This document shows, one piece after another, positions 1 through 8,039 of a stretch of 64,000 nucleotides of DNA (within the stretch, counting starts at the first letter, position 1; each line of letters opens with the position of its first letter). The notes below the pieces were generated by a model, which worked only from the letters and a program-made list of their open reading frames with translations, was not told the origin of the DNA and made no database searches. The position numbers and the translations under genes were made by a program. The DNA is from OCS116 sp051531935. Lineage in GTDB: Bacteria; Pseudomonadota; Alphaproteobacteria; Rhizobiales; OSC116. Location of the stretch: NCBI GenBank assembly GCA_051531935.1, contig JAOPTR010000007.1, forward strand, positions 124,001 through 188,000. The letters run 5' to 3'.

Positions 1-218
1 TGAGAGAAAACAGTGGCTGGGACATATCGACCCCACACCTGTTCAAGATATAAAGGCCTGACATAATATTGATAGTAAGTATTAATTAGTGTTACAATAA
101 CAGTAATTAGGATCACATGTACGTATGACCGAGCAAATAGACCAAGTATAACCGTCAATAAAGTTACTGGGGTAAGCAGCGAGATCACTAGTATTATTAT
201 CGTCCAGCCAAATACCAT
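1..218 (-). CDS. Small membrane protein, 3' end beyond left edge
   Basis: An open frame of 72 codons runs from an ATG at 218-216 off the left edge without a stop. A purine-rich Shine-Dalgarno sequence (GAGGTGAGG) lies just upstream, which makes this a credible gene although it is short and incomplete. The visible protein begins MVFGWTIIILV and shows two strongly hydrophobic stretches (about residues 3-27 and 33-48) separated by a basic ARSYVH turn, followed by an aromatic region (YYQYYVRPLY). I read it as a two-helix membrane protein whose family I do not recognise. It points away from the phage remnant at 447-725. A short plus-strand frame at 2-61 that ends in a plausible-looking tail is most likely its shadow. 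Confidence 0.6.
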   Translation of the reverse strand, partial: MVFGWTIIILVISLLTPVTLLTVILGLFARSYVHVILITVIVTLINTYYQYYVRPLYLEQVWGRYVPATVFS

Positions 219-446
219 AAACCTCACCTCAAAGTAAATTACCTACTACCCAATACAATATAAAACACCATTGATTAAGTAGTTATTAAAGCAGCTCTCC
301 CATGTTGAACCTCTTCTTCCAATTCGGCTCGCACCGTGCGGATCTTATGTGTCCCCTTAAAGTCAAATATGGAGGTTATTATTGGTATTCATCGTCTGTA
401 TTTATTGCATTATTTCAATTTTACAGAATCATGAAAGAGTGTATAA

Positions 447-725
447 AGAAAAAGCTCACGGAAGAAAACTAACGTAATTTTCGTTGGAGCTACCAATGCC
501 CCAAGCTATACACTGATCTCCGAGAGTGGCCTCTATAAGCTCCTCTTAAGATCCACCAAGTCCGAAGCCAAGCCTTTCCAAGATTGGATCACCAAGGAAG
601 TCATCCCAACCATCCGCAAGACAGGCCAATATGATCTTAAGGTGAACAGCAGCAGGGACACTATGCCAATGCCTAAGAGTTTTGCGGAGGCTCTCAGGGG
701 TAATAAATATGGGTCAAAAATCTGA
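447..725 (+). pseudogene. Truncated phage BRO-N antirepressor remnant
   Basis: The frame from 447 to the TGA at 723-725 is open for 92 codons but has no start codon; an in-frame TAA precedes it. Its translation carries the C-terminal half of the BRO-N domain: TLISESGLYKLLLRS, then EAKPFQDWITKEVIPTIRKTG, then MPKSFAEALR, the order seen in phage and prophage BRO/antirepressor proteins. The first half of BRO-N and everything after the SFAEALR segment are missing, so this is a fragment broken at both ends. BRO-N is a DNA-binding domain of phage antirepressors. No other phage gene is visible nearby, so it looks like the residue of a decayed prophage or island. The opposite-strand frame at 533-736 is a shadow. 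Confidence 0.8.
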
Positions 726-1050
726 GTAAGTATCATATAGAATGATTGCGCGAGGGTAGGCGATTTAAGTTATATGAATGCGACAGATTCATTAAAGGTA
801 AAATTTTGCCATTAAAGGTCTGCAATTATTCGGATAGCTATAATAACACCTATATGCCAAAATTTCGTTAAGTCAGTTGCAAAACGACATTGACTTTGTA
901 ATGAGTAAGATTGAATCGTTAACGTCAAACCATAGCGCATATACAAATTATGGGTGATGTAAAAAGGCTGTGCGGATTGCAACCACTAGTCCTCTAGAAC
1001 TAGAACCAATTCGCGCAGTTCGAATTTATTGCGCCTAAAGTCTAAACGAA

Positions 1051-1064
1051 TTATCTCGAGATAA
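1051..1064. promoter_or_regulatory. 14-bp perfect palindrome TTATCTCGAGATAA
   Basis: A perfect inverted repeat with no spacer lies 44 bases before the TTG start at 1108. Its size and place suit a dimeric regulator site, but I do not recognise the consensus. It is followed by no T-run, so it is not a terminator. Confidence 0.35.
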
Positions 1065-1107
1065 ATGCTATTCCTTCTTAGCGAGCTAAGATTGAACGGG
1101 GTTCTAA

Positions 1108-1494
1108 TTGAATAATGATTTGGAAATTGTGTATCAGCTTTTGAGCAGTCTCAATTCTAATCAAATTGACAAAGTTGCTCACCTAATATCTGACGACATT
1201 GTTATTATTGACCCATTTGTTAAAAAACCCACATACGAGAGCTATAGAAAACACATTTCAATTATGGTGCAACACATGGAAGCCGAGCTTCTTGGGTTGA
1301 ATCAGGTAGGAAATATATTCTATGCAAAAATCACATTTCATATATTAGACAACTCATTTTGCTATTCTTCAAAATTTAATGCGGAATGGGCGTTCACAAT
1401 AGAAGGTGAACTTTTGGTGAAATCCGAAATTGTATTCGAAGCGTCTAAATCTGATTTAACTTATATTCAAAAAATAGTTAGTATTTTTAGCTGA
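1108..1494 (+). CDS. Small NTF2/SnoaL-like protein (paralog 1)
   Basis: A 128-residue protein with a TTG start preceded by CGGGG about 8 bases away. It has the look of a one-domain NTF2-like (SnoaL-like) alpha+beta cone: an N-terminal helix (DLEIVYQLLSSLNSNQIDKVAHLISDDIV), a second helix with the ESYRKHI signature, then alternating strands and a short C-terminal helix. No signal peptide or membrane segment is present. Three other window proteins share length and pattern (1618-2016, 38881-39303, 59472-59870), notably an N-terminal xIVxx...N..D.V..IIS stretch and an FExY helix. NTF2-like folds serve as enzymes, small-ligand binders or dimer modules, so the fold alone gives no function. It may be co-transcribed with the next gene 123 bases on. 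Confidence 0.65.
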   Translation: MNNDLEIVYQLLSSLNSNQIDKVAHLISDDIVIIDPFVKKPTYESYRKHISIMVQHMEAELLGLNQVGNIFYAKITFHILDNSFCYSSKFNAEWAFTIEGELLVKSEIVFEASKSDLTYIQKIVSIFS

Positions 1495-1617
1495 ACTTAC
1501 ACCTCGTTCTTCTACGTATTATTTGTGTAAAATAACCCTAAGTATAATAGACGTAACCTGATGCAACTTTATTGTTAGGCAAGCTGAGCTAAGTCTAAAT
1601 GTTGTTGGGGAAGACGT

Positions 1618-2016
1618 GTGGATCAAAATATAGAGATTATAAAGCAAATTTTTGCTTGCGGACATACCGCACCTGGCCTAAGAGCGATGTCAAAACATTT
1701 TGCGGCCGACTTTTCATATAAGAGTGTCCACAGAGGGGTTCTAAATTTTGAAGAATATTGTCAAAATTTTGCCTTAGTGAGTTCTTACTGTGAAATTGAA
1801 ATTGATCATATTGAAGTTACAGACAATTGCTATGAGGCGATATTAAATATAAATATCATACATAGCGACACTCGGAGTGTTTCAAGAATGTCCGCGAAAT
1901 CAATTTTCTATTTCGAAGATGCAATAATCCAATATATAGTTTCGAAATATTCTCCCAACGCAATGCAATTAGCATATATTCTAAGAAATATTTTTTCATT
2001 TAGTAAAGCTGGCTGA
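1618..2016 (+). CDS. Small NTF2/SnoaL-like protein (paralog 2)
   Basis: A 132-residue protein with a GTG start behind GGGGAAG. The N-terminal helix (IEIIKQIFACGHTAPGLRAM) leads into a FAADFSYKS strand and an NFEEYCQNF helix, the same order as in the paralog at 1108-1494, then alternating beta strands and a C-terminal helix ending in FSFSKAG. It is cysteine-containing (three Cys) and carries no export signal. It follows paralog 1 on the same strand and is closed by the hairpin at 2073-2142, shared with the convergent chemoreceptor gene. Non-ATG starts and AT-rich codons, next to a phage remnant, hint at acquisition by transfer. Function unknown. Confidence 0.65.
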   Translation: MDQNIEIIKQIFACGHTAPGLRAMSKHFAADFSYKSVHRGVLNFEEYCQNFALVSSYCEIEIDHIEVTDNCYEAILNINIIHSDTRSVSRMSAKSIFYFEDAIIQYIVSKYSPNAMQLAYILRNIFSFSKAG

Positions 2017-2072
2017 GTCTGTTCTGGTGCCGCAATGGCAAGTTTAGAGTGCAGACTTTCAATAACATATTA

Positions 2073-2142
2073 AAGCCCCATTAAAATGCGGATAGTGTGT
2101 TAAATCTATTTACACACAACACCGTTTTAATGGGGCTCTTTT
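2073..2142. terminator. Bidirectional terminator with nested hairpin
   Basis: AGCCCCATTAAAA (2074-2086) pairs perfectly with TTTTAATGGGGCT (2125-2137), 13 bp, and CTTTT follows on the plus strand. The loop itself contains a second hairpin built on GTGTGT/ACACAC. It lies between the converging ends of the NTF2-like gene (2016) and the chemoreceptor gene (2165), so it can serve both. Confidence 0.8.
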
Positions 2143-2164
2143 GTATCTTTTTGGCAGTAGCTTA

Positions 2165-4372
2165 TTAAGCTGCAGCGACTTTTGCTAAAAACTCATTAAT
2201 CGAACCATCAAGCAGCTCAATTTGCTCATCCATTTGTAATGAAGCTGTGCTCACTTCCGTCACAGAGTTATTTGTCTGGCTAACCGAGTTCGAGATGTTA
2301 GACACATTAACCGTCATTTCCTGGGTTCCTGCCGATGCCTGAGCAATGTTTTCGCTAATTTCAATAGTCGCACTATTCTGCTCGACAACTGATGCGCTAA
2401 TGGCATTTGTATACTCATTCACATCGCTCATAATGGTGGTAATTCCTTGAATGCCTTCAACCGCTTGTTGGGTCGATGACTGTATCTCCGAAATCTGTTC
2501 TGAAATTTGCTCTGTAGCCTTAGCGGTTTGGCTCGCTAGAGATTTAACTTCTGATGCCACAACTGCAAACCCTTTGCCCGCATCACCCGCACGTGCTGCT
2601 TCGATAGTGGCGTTTAAAGCCAATAGGTTTGTTTGCTCCGCAATGTCTTTAATCAAATTAACAACATCGCCAATAGCGTGGCTTTTTTCAGCAAGACTTA
2701 CCACTTTTTCATTGGTGGTTTCAGTCATGTCCGAAGCTTTTTTAACAATAACATTAGTCTGCTCTACCTGCCTCGTAATTTCCGAAATAGATGATGATAA
2801 TTCCTCAGCCGCTACCGCAACTGTGCCAACATTAGTAGACGCTTCTTCCGATGCACCAGAAGCAGATTCCGCTTGCTTGGCAGTCGCATTCGAAATGGCC
2901 GACAAAGTTGTCGCTGTGGTTTTCATATCAGAGCTATTTTTAGATACATTCTTCAATCCATCAGTGACAGAATTGTGGAATTTTTCAATCAAAGTGGCAA
3001 TATAAGTCTGGCGTTCTGCTTCACCTTTGTTGGCTTCATTTTTATCAGCCTCAAGTTTTTTGGCAACGAGCGCATTGTCTTTAAATACCAATACGGCATT
3101 TGCCATATCGCCAATTTCATCCTTGCGGTCAGTGTCTTCTATTTCTGTTTTAAGTTGTCCTGCCGAAAGCAATGTCATAGCACTCGTAAGGCGTGTTATC
3201 GGGTTGGTGATAGAGCGGGATAAAAATGTCGCCGCAAAGCCAACCAATGCCAAAATTGCCAATACAACTAAAATCATATAATTTCGTGCACTCGCGAGTG
3301 GGGCAAAAACCTCATCCAAACTTTCAACCGCAACCAATGTCCAAGTTGTCCCGTGAAATTCAAGGTCGATAACAGACATAATCGAATGGCTACCATGGTA
3401 AATTTCATCATGGCTAGTATGAACCATTGTGCCGCTAGATTCTGCTAAAATAGGCGCTTCAATTTTGGTTTCAAGAATTTTAAAATCTTCATTTAATTCA
3501 GAATCACTACGCATCAAACCATCTTGGCCAATGATGAAAGTTTCGCCCGTATGACCAAGTTGGCCGTTAGATTTCATAATGTTATTTATGTTTGCTATCG
3601 GCATTTGATAAGCAATTACACCTAAGCGCTCCCCCGTAAGTGAAAATACAGGTTCAGCAATAAAGCTCGCTGCTGCACCATGGCTAGGTGAATATGGTTT
3701 GAAATCATCAAACACCTGCTGGCCCGCTTGGAGTTTCAATGCAGCCTGAAACACTGTGCCAAGGCCAGTGTCTTTATATTTGCCGTTCGCCAAATTAGTG
3801 GCATAGTCCAGTTCTTTAAAGACAGTGTATATAAGGTCACCATCTAAATTGAATAGAAAAATGTCATAATAACCGCGGGCGTATAAAAAGTCCCGCATAC
3901 GCGGGTGATATTTCTTATGGGCATCATTATAAGCAGTGTCACCAGTTGCAAAATCTAGTTTTTCTTTTTCACCCAATTTATGGCTATTGTTGGTGATGTA
4001 AGATTGTTGTAGTTTTTGGGTTTGGTTGTTTTTTAAATCTGCCCATGCGCTGTCAAATTCAACCAATGCTTGCTGCACTTCGGTATTAATGGCCTTTTGA
4101 TGAAGGTCGTTTTCAATTTCGCCCAAATAAGCCGATAAAGTAGTTTTTTGGTTGCTAAGTACAATTTCTACACGATTATCAACAGCCGATGTAATGTTGC
4201 TGTTAATTTCTTGATATCCTAAAAACCCAGCGCTTAACGCTGTAATTGTGGCAGCTGCGATTATTGCAGCAGGAAGCTTAAAAGTAATTTTTGAAAGTCT
4301 ATTTTGTGTCCGCACTTCGATGTCCATTCTTGGTTGTTCCCCATTGGTATTTTTTGAAGATACGTTAACCAT
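2165..4372 (-). CDS. Methyl-accepting chemotaxis protein, dCache sensor
   Basis: A 735-residue chemoreceptor. A first membrane helix near residues 32-52 is followed by a large periplasmic sensor (about 55-360) of the double-Cache type, with the usual FLFNLDGDLIYTV and GETFIIGQDGLMRSDS segments. A second membrane helix lies near 365-387. A HAMP domain (SITNPITRLTSAMTLLSAG and onward) leads to the long coiled-coil signalling domain, whose hairpin tip reads IAEQTNLLALNATIEAARAGD. No CheR/CheB pentapeptide is seen at the C-terminus. dCache domains usually bind amino acids or other small ligands directly; the ligand here cannot be read from sequence. The ATG at 4372 lacks a clear Shine-Dalgarno sequence, and an ATG 15 codons in (4327) is an alternative. 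A perfect FNR-type box lies 47-60 bases upstream, suggesting oxygen-linked expression. Confidence 0.93.
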   Translation of the reverse strand: MVNVSSKNTNGEQPRMDIEVRTQNRLSKITFKLPAAIIAAATITALSAGFLGYQEINSNITSAVDNRVEIVLSNQKTTLSAYLGEIENDLHQKAINTEVQQALVEFDSAWADLKNNQTQKLQQSYITNNSHKLGEKEKLDFATGDTAYNDAHKKYHPRMRDFLYARGYYDIFLFNLDGDLIYTVFKELDYATNLANGKYKDTGLGTVFQAALKLQAGQQVFDDFKPYSPSHGAAASFIAEPVFSLTGERLGVIAYQMPIANINNIMKSNGQLGHTGETFIIGQDGLMRSDSELNEDFKILETKIEAPILAESSGTMVHTSHDEIYHGSHSIMSVIDLEFHGTTWTLVAVESLDEVFAPLASARNYMILVVLAILALVGFAATFLSRSITNPITRLTSAMTLLSAGQLKTEIEDTDRKDEIGDMANAVLVFKDNALVAKKLEADKNEANKGEAERQTYIATLIEKFHNSVTDGLKNVSKNSSDMKTTATTLSAISNATAKQAESASGASEEASTNVGTVAVAAEELSSSISEITRQVEQTNVIVKKASDMTETTNEKVVSLAEKSHAIGDVVNLIKDIAEQTNLLALNATIEAARAGDAGKGFAVVASEVKSLASQTAKATEQISEQISEIQSSTQQAVEGIQGITTIMSDVNEYTNAISASVVEQNSATIEISENIAQASAGTQEMTVNVSNISNSVSQTNNSVTEVSTASLQMDEQIELLDGSINEFLAKVAAA

Positions 4373-4893
4373 GTCAATGTTTACGAAAACCTAACGTAAA
4401 GGTTCAAACTGACAATCTTTGATCTAGATCAATAAAAAAATAGGATATATACTAAAGTTGTAATCAGTATGATCTAATTAATAGATCAATCGGTTGTTTA
4501 CCCCCATTTAATTGACGTAGGGGCAGCACGACAATTAGGTTTTTTTTGCATGATATTTCTAAATATATGTTGAGTATTCATCATATTTTTACCAGTTGGT
4601 CAGTTTATTTCTAAAGTATTTGAGCGTCCGTTTAGTATTAAAAAATCGCTTTAAAATATAAGTTTAATCATTAAATCTCCAAATTGTCATATATCTGTAA
4701 CAATATTTGACCAAAAGGTAAGTCAATGTTAGGCTCTTTCCAAGTTACGCTAAATAACGGGCTCAATATTTAAAATTAACCTAAAAATAGGTGCGAATAT
4801 TTGAGTAAAGGGAATGGGTTTAATTTAACTGCTTACACATAAAAGCAAATTTTAAACCAAATAATAAAAATAATAATAAGAGGGAGATTATTT
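4373..4893. other. Divergent promoter region, chemoreceptor / ABC operon
   Basis: This AT-rich gap of 521 bases separates two diverging genes and holds no convincing coding frame. It contains the FNR-type box at 4419-4432 on the chemoreceptor side. On the importer side a strong ribosome-binding site, AGGGAG (4881-4886), lies 7 bases before the ATG at 4894. I could not pick a convincing -35/-10 pair for the importer operon. Confidence 0.6.
4419..4432. promoter_or_regulatory. FNR/FixK/Anr-type box
   Basis: TTGATCTAGATCAA is an exact match to TTGAT-N4-ATCAA, the consensus for FNR/Anr/FixK regulators. Its centre lies about 53 bases upstream of the chemoreceptor ATG at 4372. A class II position (-41.5) would put the transcript start about 12 bases before that ATG. 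Its distance from the importer gene (about 460 bases) makes control of that gene less likely. Confidence 0.7.
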
Positions 4894-6933
4894 ATGAAAA
4901 AACTATTTTTGTCAGGCGTCGCTATGATGGCGCTGACGGGTTCTGCATTTGCTGCTTGCCCGGCTGTTACGGTAAGTGATAGCCAAGGTGTTGCTGCAGG
5001 TGCTTTTCCGCAGCAATATGAGCTAGCCGAATTTCAGGCCGCCGCAAATTGCACACTCGAATTTTCTGGCAACCCAATGGCGGCCGATTTAAATGGCTTC
5101 ATTAAAGGCAACGGTCCGTTACCTGCGGTAGCCGATCGCCTTCCTTCTGAACCTTTGGTTGTAGCGCCATATGATGCCATCGGTAATTATGGCGGCACAT
5201 TTGATATGCTATCAAATGCCACTGAATCTGGCACGTCTGATGGCTTGTCTGTACGCCATGTAAATTTAGTGCGTTATTCTGATGATCTGCAAACCATTGT
5301 ACCAAACGTAGCCAAAAGCTGGGCATGGAACGATGACTTCACACAACTTACATTCAAATTACGCGCAGGCCATAAATGGTCAGATGGCGCGGACTTCACT
5401 GCAGAAGATGTGAAATTCTGGTATGATAACTTGCAGTTGGACGAAAATGTAATCGCTAAAACTAAAGATTATGTACTGGTAAACGGCGAACGTATGGAAA
5501 TTGTGGTTGTAGATGCCCAAACTGTACAGTTCAATTTGCCAGCACCAAAACCAGGTTTGCTTTCACATTTTGCTAACCATTATGCACAAGGTTTCCAACC
5601 TAAGCATTTCCTAGGTAAGTTCCATCCTGCTATCAACGCCAATGCAGATGCCAATGCCAAAGCCATTGGTTTTGAAAATGGCTACGAAGTCGTGAAAGCC
5701 TATTATGGCTCTTCAGATTGGATGGACACTCCAACACCAATGTTGGCTCATCCCGATAAAGTAGCCGGCATGCCTGCAAATGCGGCGCCAACACTCGAAA
5801 GCCATATCGTGGTTTCCGAATCAACTGAAGGCCGCCACATGGTTGCCAACCCGTATTTCTTCCAAGTGGATACAGCGGGTCATCAATTGCCATATATTAA
5901 TGAGCAAGATGAGTTGTTTGTAAGTGAAAACGAAGTGCGTGTGCTTAAACTAATTAACTCAGAAGTTGATTATAAATCACAAGCATTACAATTGGATTCA
6001 GCACCTCTATTGCTAGAAAATCAAGAAAAAGGCAATTATACGCTTGATCTGAAGCCAGAAATTGCTTTGGCAACATTTGCCTTTAACATGACTTCTGAAG
6101 ACATGGCAAAACGCGAAGTGTTTGGTAACCTTAAGTTCCGCCAAGCTATGTCTGTTGCGATTAATCGCGATGAGATTAACGAAGTGGCTTATTTTGGCCT
6201 TGGTAAACCTCAGCAATATATTGCTTTCTCACCAACACCTTCATTTGTAAGCGAAGAGCTAGAGCAGCATTATGCACAGCATGATGTCGAAATGGCTAAA
6301 ACGCTACTCGATGAAGCAGGTGTGGTCGATAAAGATGGCGACGGCATGCGTGATTTGCCAAATGGCGACCCATTAGTGCTTAATCTGCAAGTGGCAACAC
6401 AAGGTATTTCTATTAAATTGGTAGAACTTGTGTCTCAATCTTGGAAAGATGTTGGCGTTAATAATACGGTGAAAGAAGTGACGACCGATGAATATCGTTC
6501 TGCACAATCTAGCAACCAACTTGATGTGACTATGTATTCAAAAAGCCAACCTTTGGCTGTTGTTCTGGGCGTGTCCGAATTATTCATTCCGCCATATGAC
6601 AACTATTTCAACCTACGTACCAACATGCTTTGGGGCGAATGGGTCGAAAGCAATGGTGCAACTGGTGTTGAACCACCTGCATATGTGAAGTCTATGATTA
6701 ATGACATTGGTGCATTCCAATCAGCTATTGTTGGTACGGATGAATCAAACGCATTGGGCGAAAAACTTGTAAGAGATATGGCAGAAAATCTATTATTCAT
6801 CGGTACGGTTAAAGCCGTAGCGCCGATTTATCATAGTAATGATCTGAAAAACTTCCCTGAGTTTAAAACTCAGTCATATGCTTATTACAGAACATATCCA
6901 TACCGTCCATCACAATGGTTTATTGCTCAATAG
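4894..6933 (+). CDS. ABC transporter substrate-binding protein, peptide/oligosaccharide type (SBP_bac_5)
   Basis: A 679-residue periplasmic binding protein of the DppA/OppA cluster. A Sec signal peptide ends at about residue 20 (SAFA|ACP). The SBP_bac_5 body runs from about residue 85 to 650, with the typical PNVAKSWAWNDDFTQLTFKLR and FRQAMSVAINRDEIN segments. Between signal peptide and body sits an extra leader of some 60 residues carrying Cys22 and Cys53, which could form a disulfide. At 679 residues it is longer than DppA-type proteins (about 530) and closer to the large subgroup that includes YejA-like and oligosaccharide binders. It heads a five-gene importer operon; a strong hairpin follows it before the permease genes. 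Substrate unknown; peptides or oligosaccharides are both plausible. Confidence 0.88.
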   Translation: MKKLFLSGVAMMALTGSAFAACPAVTVSDSQGVAAGAFPQQYELAEFQAAANCTLEFSGNPMAADLNGFIKGNGPLPAVADRLPSEPLVVAPYDAIGNYGGTFDMLSNATESGTSDGLSVRHVNLVRYSDDLQTIVPNVAKSWAWNDDFTQLTFKLRAGHKWSDGADFTAEDVKFWYDNLQLDENVIAKTKDYVLVNGERMEIVVVDAQTVQFNLPAPKPGLLSHFANHYAQGFQPKHFLGKFHPAINANADANAKAIGFENGYEVVKAYYGSSDWMDTPTPMLAHPDKVAGMPANAAPTLESHIVVSESTEGRHMVANPYFFQVDTAGHQLPYINEQDELFVSENEVRVLKLINSEVDYKSQALQLDSAPLLLENQEKGNYTLDLKPEIALATFAFNMTSEDMAKREVFGNLKFRQAMSVAINRDEINEVAYFGLGKPQQYIAFSPTPSFVSEELEQHYAQHDVEMAKTLLDEAGVVDKDGDGMRDLPNGDPLVLNLQVATQGISIKLVELVSQSWKDVGVNNTVKEVTTDEYRSAQSSNQLDVTMYSKSQPLAVVLGVSELFIPPYDNYFNLRTNMLWGEWVESNGATGVEPPAYVKSMINDIGAFQSAIVGTDESNALGEKLVRDMAENLLFIGTVKAVAPIYHSNDLKNFPEFKTQSYAYYRTYPYRPSQWFIAQ

Positions 6934-6957
6934 CTAATAATCTATTTCATATAAATC

Positions 6958-6988
6958 AATCGCGAGTCTTTATAAGACTCGCGATTTT
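6958..6988 (+). terminator. Hairpin between binding-protein and permease genes
   Basis: AATCGCGAGTCTT (6958-6970) pairs perfectly with AAGACTCGCGATT (6974-6986) around a 3-base loop, followed by TTTT. As it lies inside the operon it probably acts as an attenuator or 3'-end stabiliser, giving more binding protein than membrane subunits. Confidence 0.8.
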
Positions 6989-7034
6989 CCCCATTTTTAC
7001 CGGCCTATCTAAATGGCAGGTTTTAGGACGTTAA

Positions 7035-8039
7035 GTGTTTCAGTTTATAAGATTTGTTGCCATTAGAGCCTGCTTAGCAGTGCTTACATTGGTGCTTGTA
7101 TCCTTTGTTGTATTCTCCCTTATGGAGCTTGTACCAGGCGATTGCGCCGAGCGTTATGTCGCTTTTAAAAGTTCCCAAGGTGCGGTTATTACCGAGGCCG
7201 ATATTCAAGTCGAACGTGTGAGGTTAGGCTTAGATAAGCCGTATATTCAACGTTGGGGTACATGGATATTAAATGCCTTCCGTGGCGAATTTGGCAATAG
7301 TTGTATTTTACGTCTGAATATAAATGACTTATTAGGACAAAAATTTTGGCTCAGCCTTGGCCTTTGTTTGTCAGCTTTATTATTGGCATATGCTATTGCT
7401 ATTCCTGTTGGCATTCTAGCCGCCACATCAAAAAATGCGTTCTTAAACAATAGCCTGCGTTTGGTAAGCTATTTAGGTTTGGCATTGCCAAACTTCCTTT
7501 TGGCATTAATGATAATGTTATTCTCAACCGTTTTTTATGGCGATAGTCTCACAGGTTTATTCTCTAAAGAATTTCGCGATGCACCTTGGTCGTATGATCG
7601 ACTGATGGATTTCTTCGGCCATGCGTGGTTACCCATATTCATATTAGGTTGGTCAGCAACCGCTTTTGCCATTCAAACCGTGCGGGCCTTAATGTCCGAT
7701 GAAATTGGCAAATTATATGTAACCGCTGCTGCAGCGCGTGGTGTTTCGGGTGGTAAATTAATGATGCGCTATCCAGCACGTCATGCGTTAAGCCCTATTG
7801 TTAACTCACTAGGGTTCGATCTTAACCGCATATTTAACGAGCTGCCCATTGTGGCGCTCATCCTCAGCCTTACCGAGGCAGGCAGTCTTCTCATCGAGGC
7901 CTTGGCAAGGTCTAATGATCAACAATTAGCAGGTGCTATTATCTTCATGCTCACCGCCTCCATCGTCGCCATAAACTTTGTGACCGACATTGTCTTAGCT
8001 CTAACCGATCCGCGCGTTAGACGCGGCATAATGGGGTGA
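7035..8039 (+). CDS. ABC transporter permease, DppB/OppB family
   Basis: A 334-residue inner-membrane permease with a GTG start behind TAGGA. The N-terminal helix with SFVVFSLMELVPGD is the OppB-type signature; five further membrane helices follow, and the EAA loop (TAAAARGVSGGKLMMRYPARHAL) contacts the ATPases. The motif FNELPIVALILSLTEAGSLLIEAL occupies the place of the usual ETVFSWPGLG region, a modest departure from the DppB consensus. It forms a heterodimer with the permease of the next gene, whose start overlaps its stop (ATGA). Confidence 0.88.
   Translation: MFQFIRFVAIRACLAVLTLVLVSFVVFSLMELVPGDCAERYVAFKSSQGAVITEADIQVERVRLGLDKPYIQRWGTWILNAFRGEFGNSCILRLNINDLLGQKFWLSLGLCLSALLLAYAIAIPVGILAATSKNAFLNNSLRLVSYLGLALPNFLLALMIMLFSTVFYGDSLTGLFSKEFRDAPWSYDRLMDFFGHAWLPIFILGWSATAFAIQTVRALMSDEIGKLYVTAAAARGVSGGKLMMRYPARHALSPIVNSLGFDLNRIFNELPIVALILSLTEAGSLLIEALARSNDQQLAGAIIFMLTASIVAINFVTDIVLALTDPRVRRGIMG

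Larger units (their letters stand above)
219..1107. other. Gene-poor strip between edge gene and first NTF2-like gene
   Basis: Apart from the BRO-N remnant (447-725) and the palindrome at 1051-1064, I see no gene in these bases. A minus-strand frame of 37 codons (about 388-275, ending RAALITT) has no ATG and no clear ribosome-binding site. A 10-base direct repeat, CATTAAAGGT, occurs twice near 793-820. The low gene density, AT-rich sequence and phage fragment suggest the scar of an old integration. Confidence 0.5.

Noticed and set aside
2..61. A plus-strand frame ending KQWLGHIDPTPVQDIKA that resembled an integrase tail
   Set aside because: The minus strand here carries a longer open frame with ATG and a strong ribosome-binding site; the short plus-strand tail has no independent support.
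275..388. A minus-strand frame of 37 codons ending RAALITT
   Set aside because: No ATG or ribosome-binding site and no recognised family; could be a remnant but is too short to claim.
533..736. A 67-codon minus-strand frame
   Set aside because: It is antisense to the clearly recognisable BRO-N remnant and has no family resemblance.
1000..1040. TTCGAAT-containing stretch as a tRNA T-arm
   Set aside because: No acceptor, D-arm or anticodon stem could be folded around it.
2451..3281. Three plus-strand frames inside the first chemoreceptor gene
   Set aside because: They are low-complexity shadows of the repetitive coiled-coil coding sequence on the other strand.
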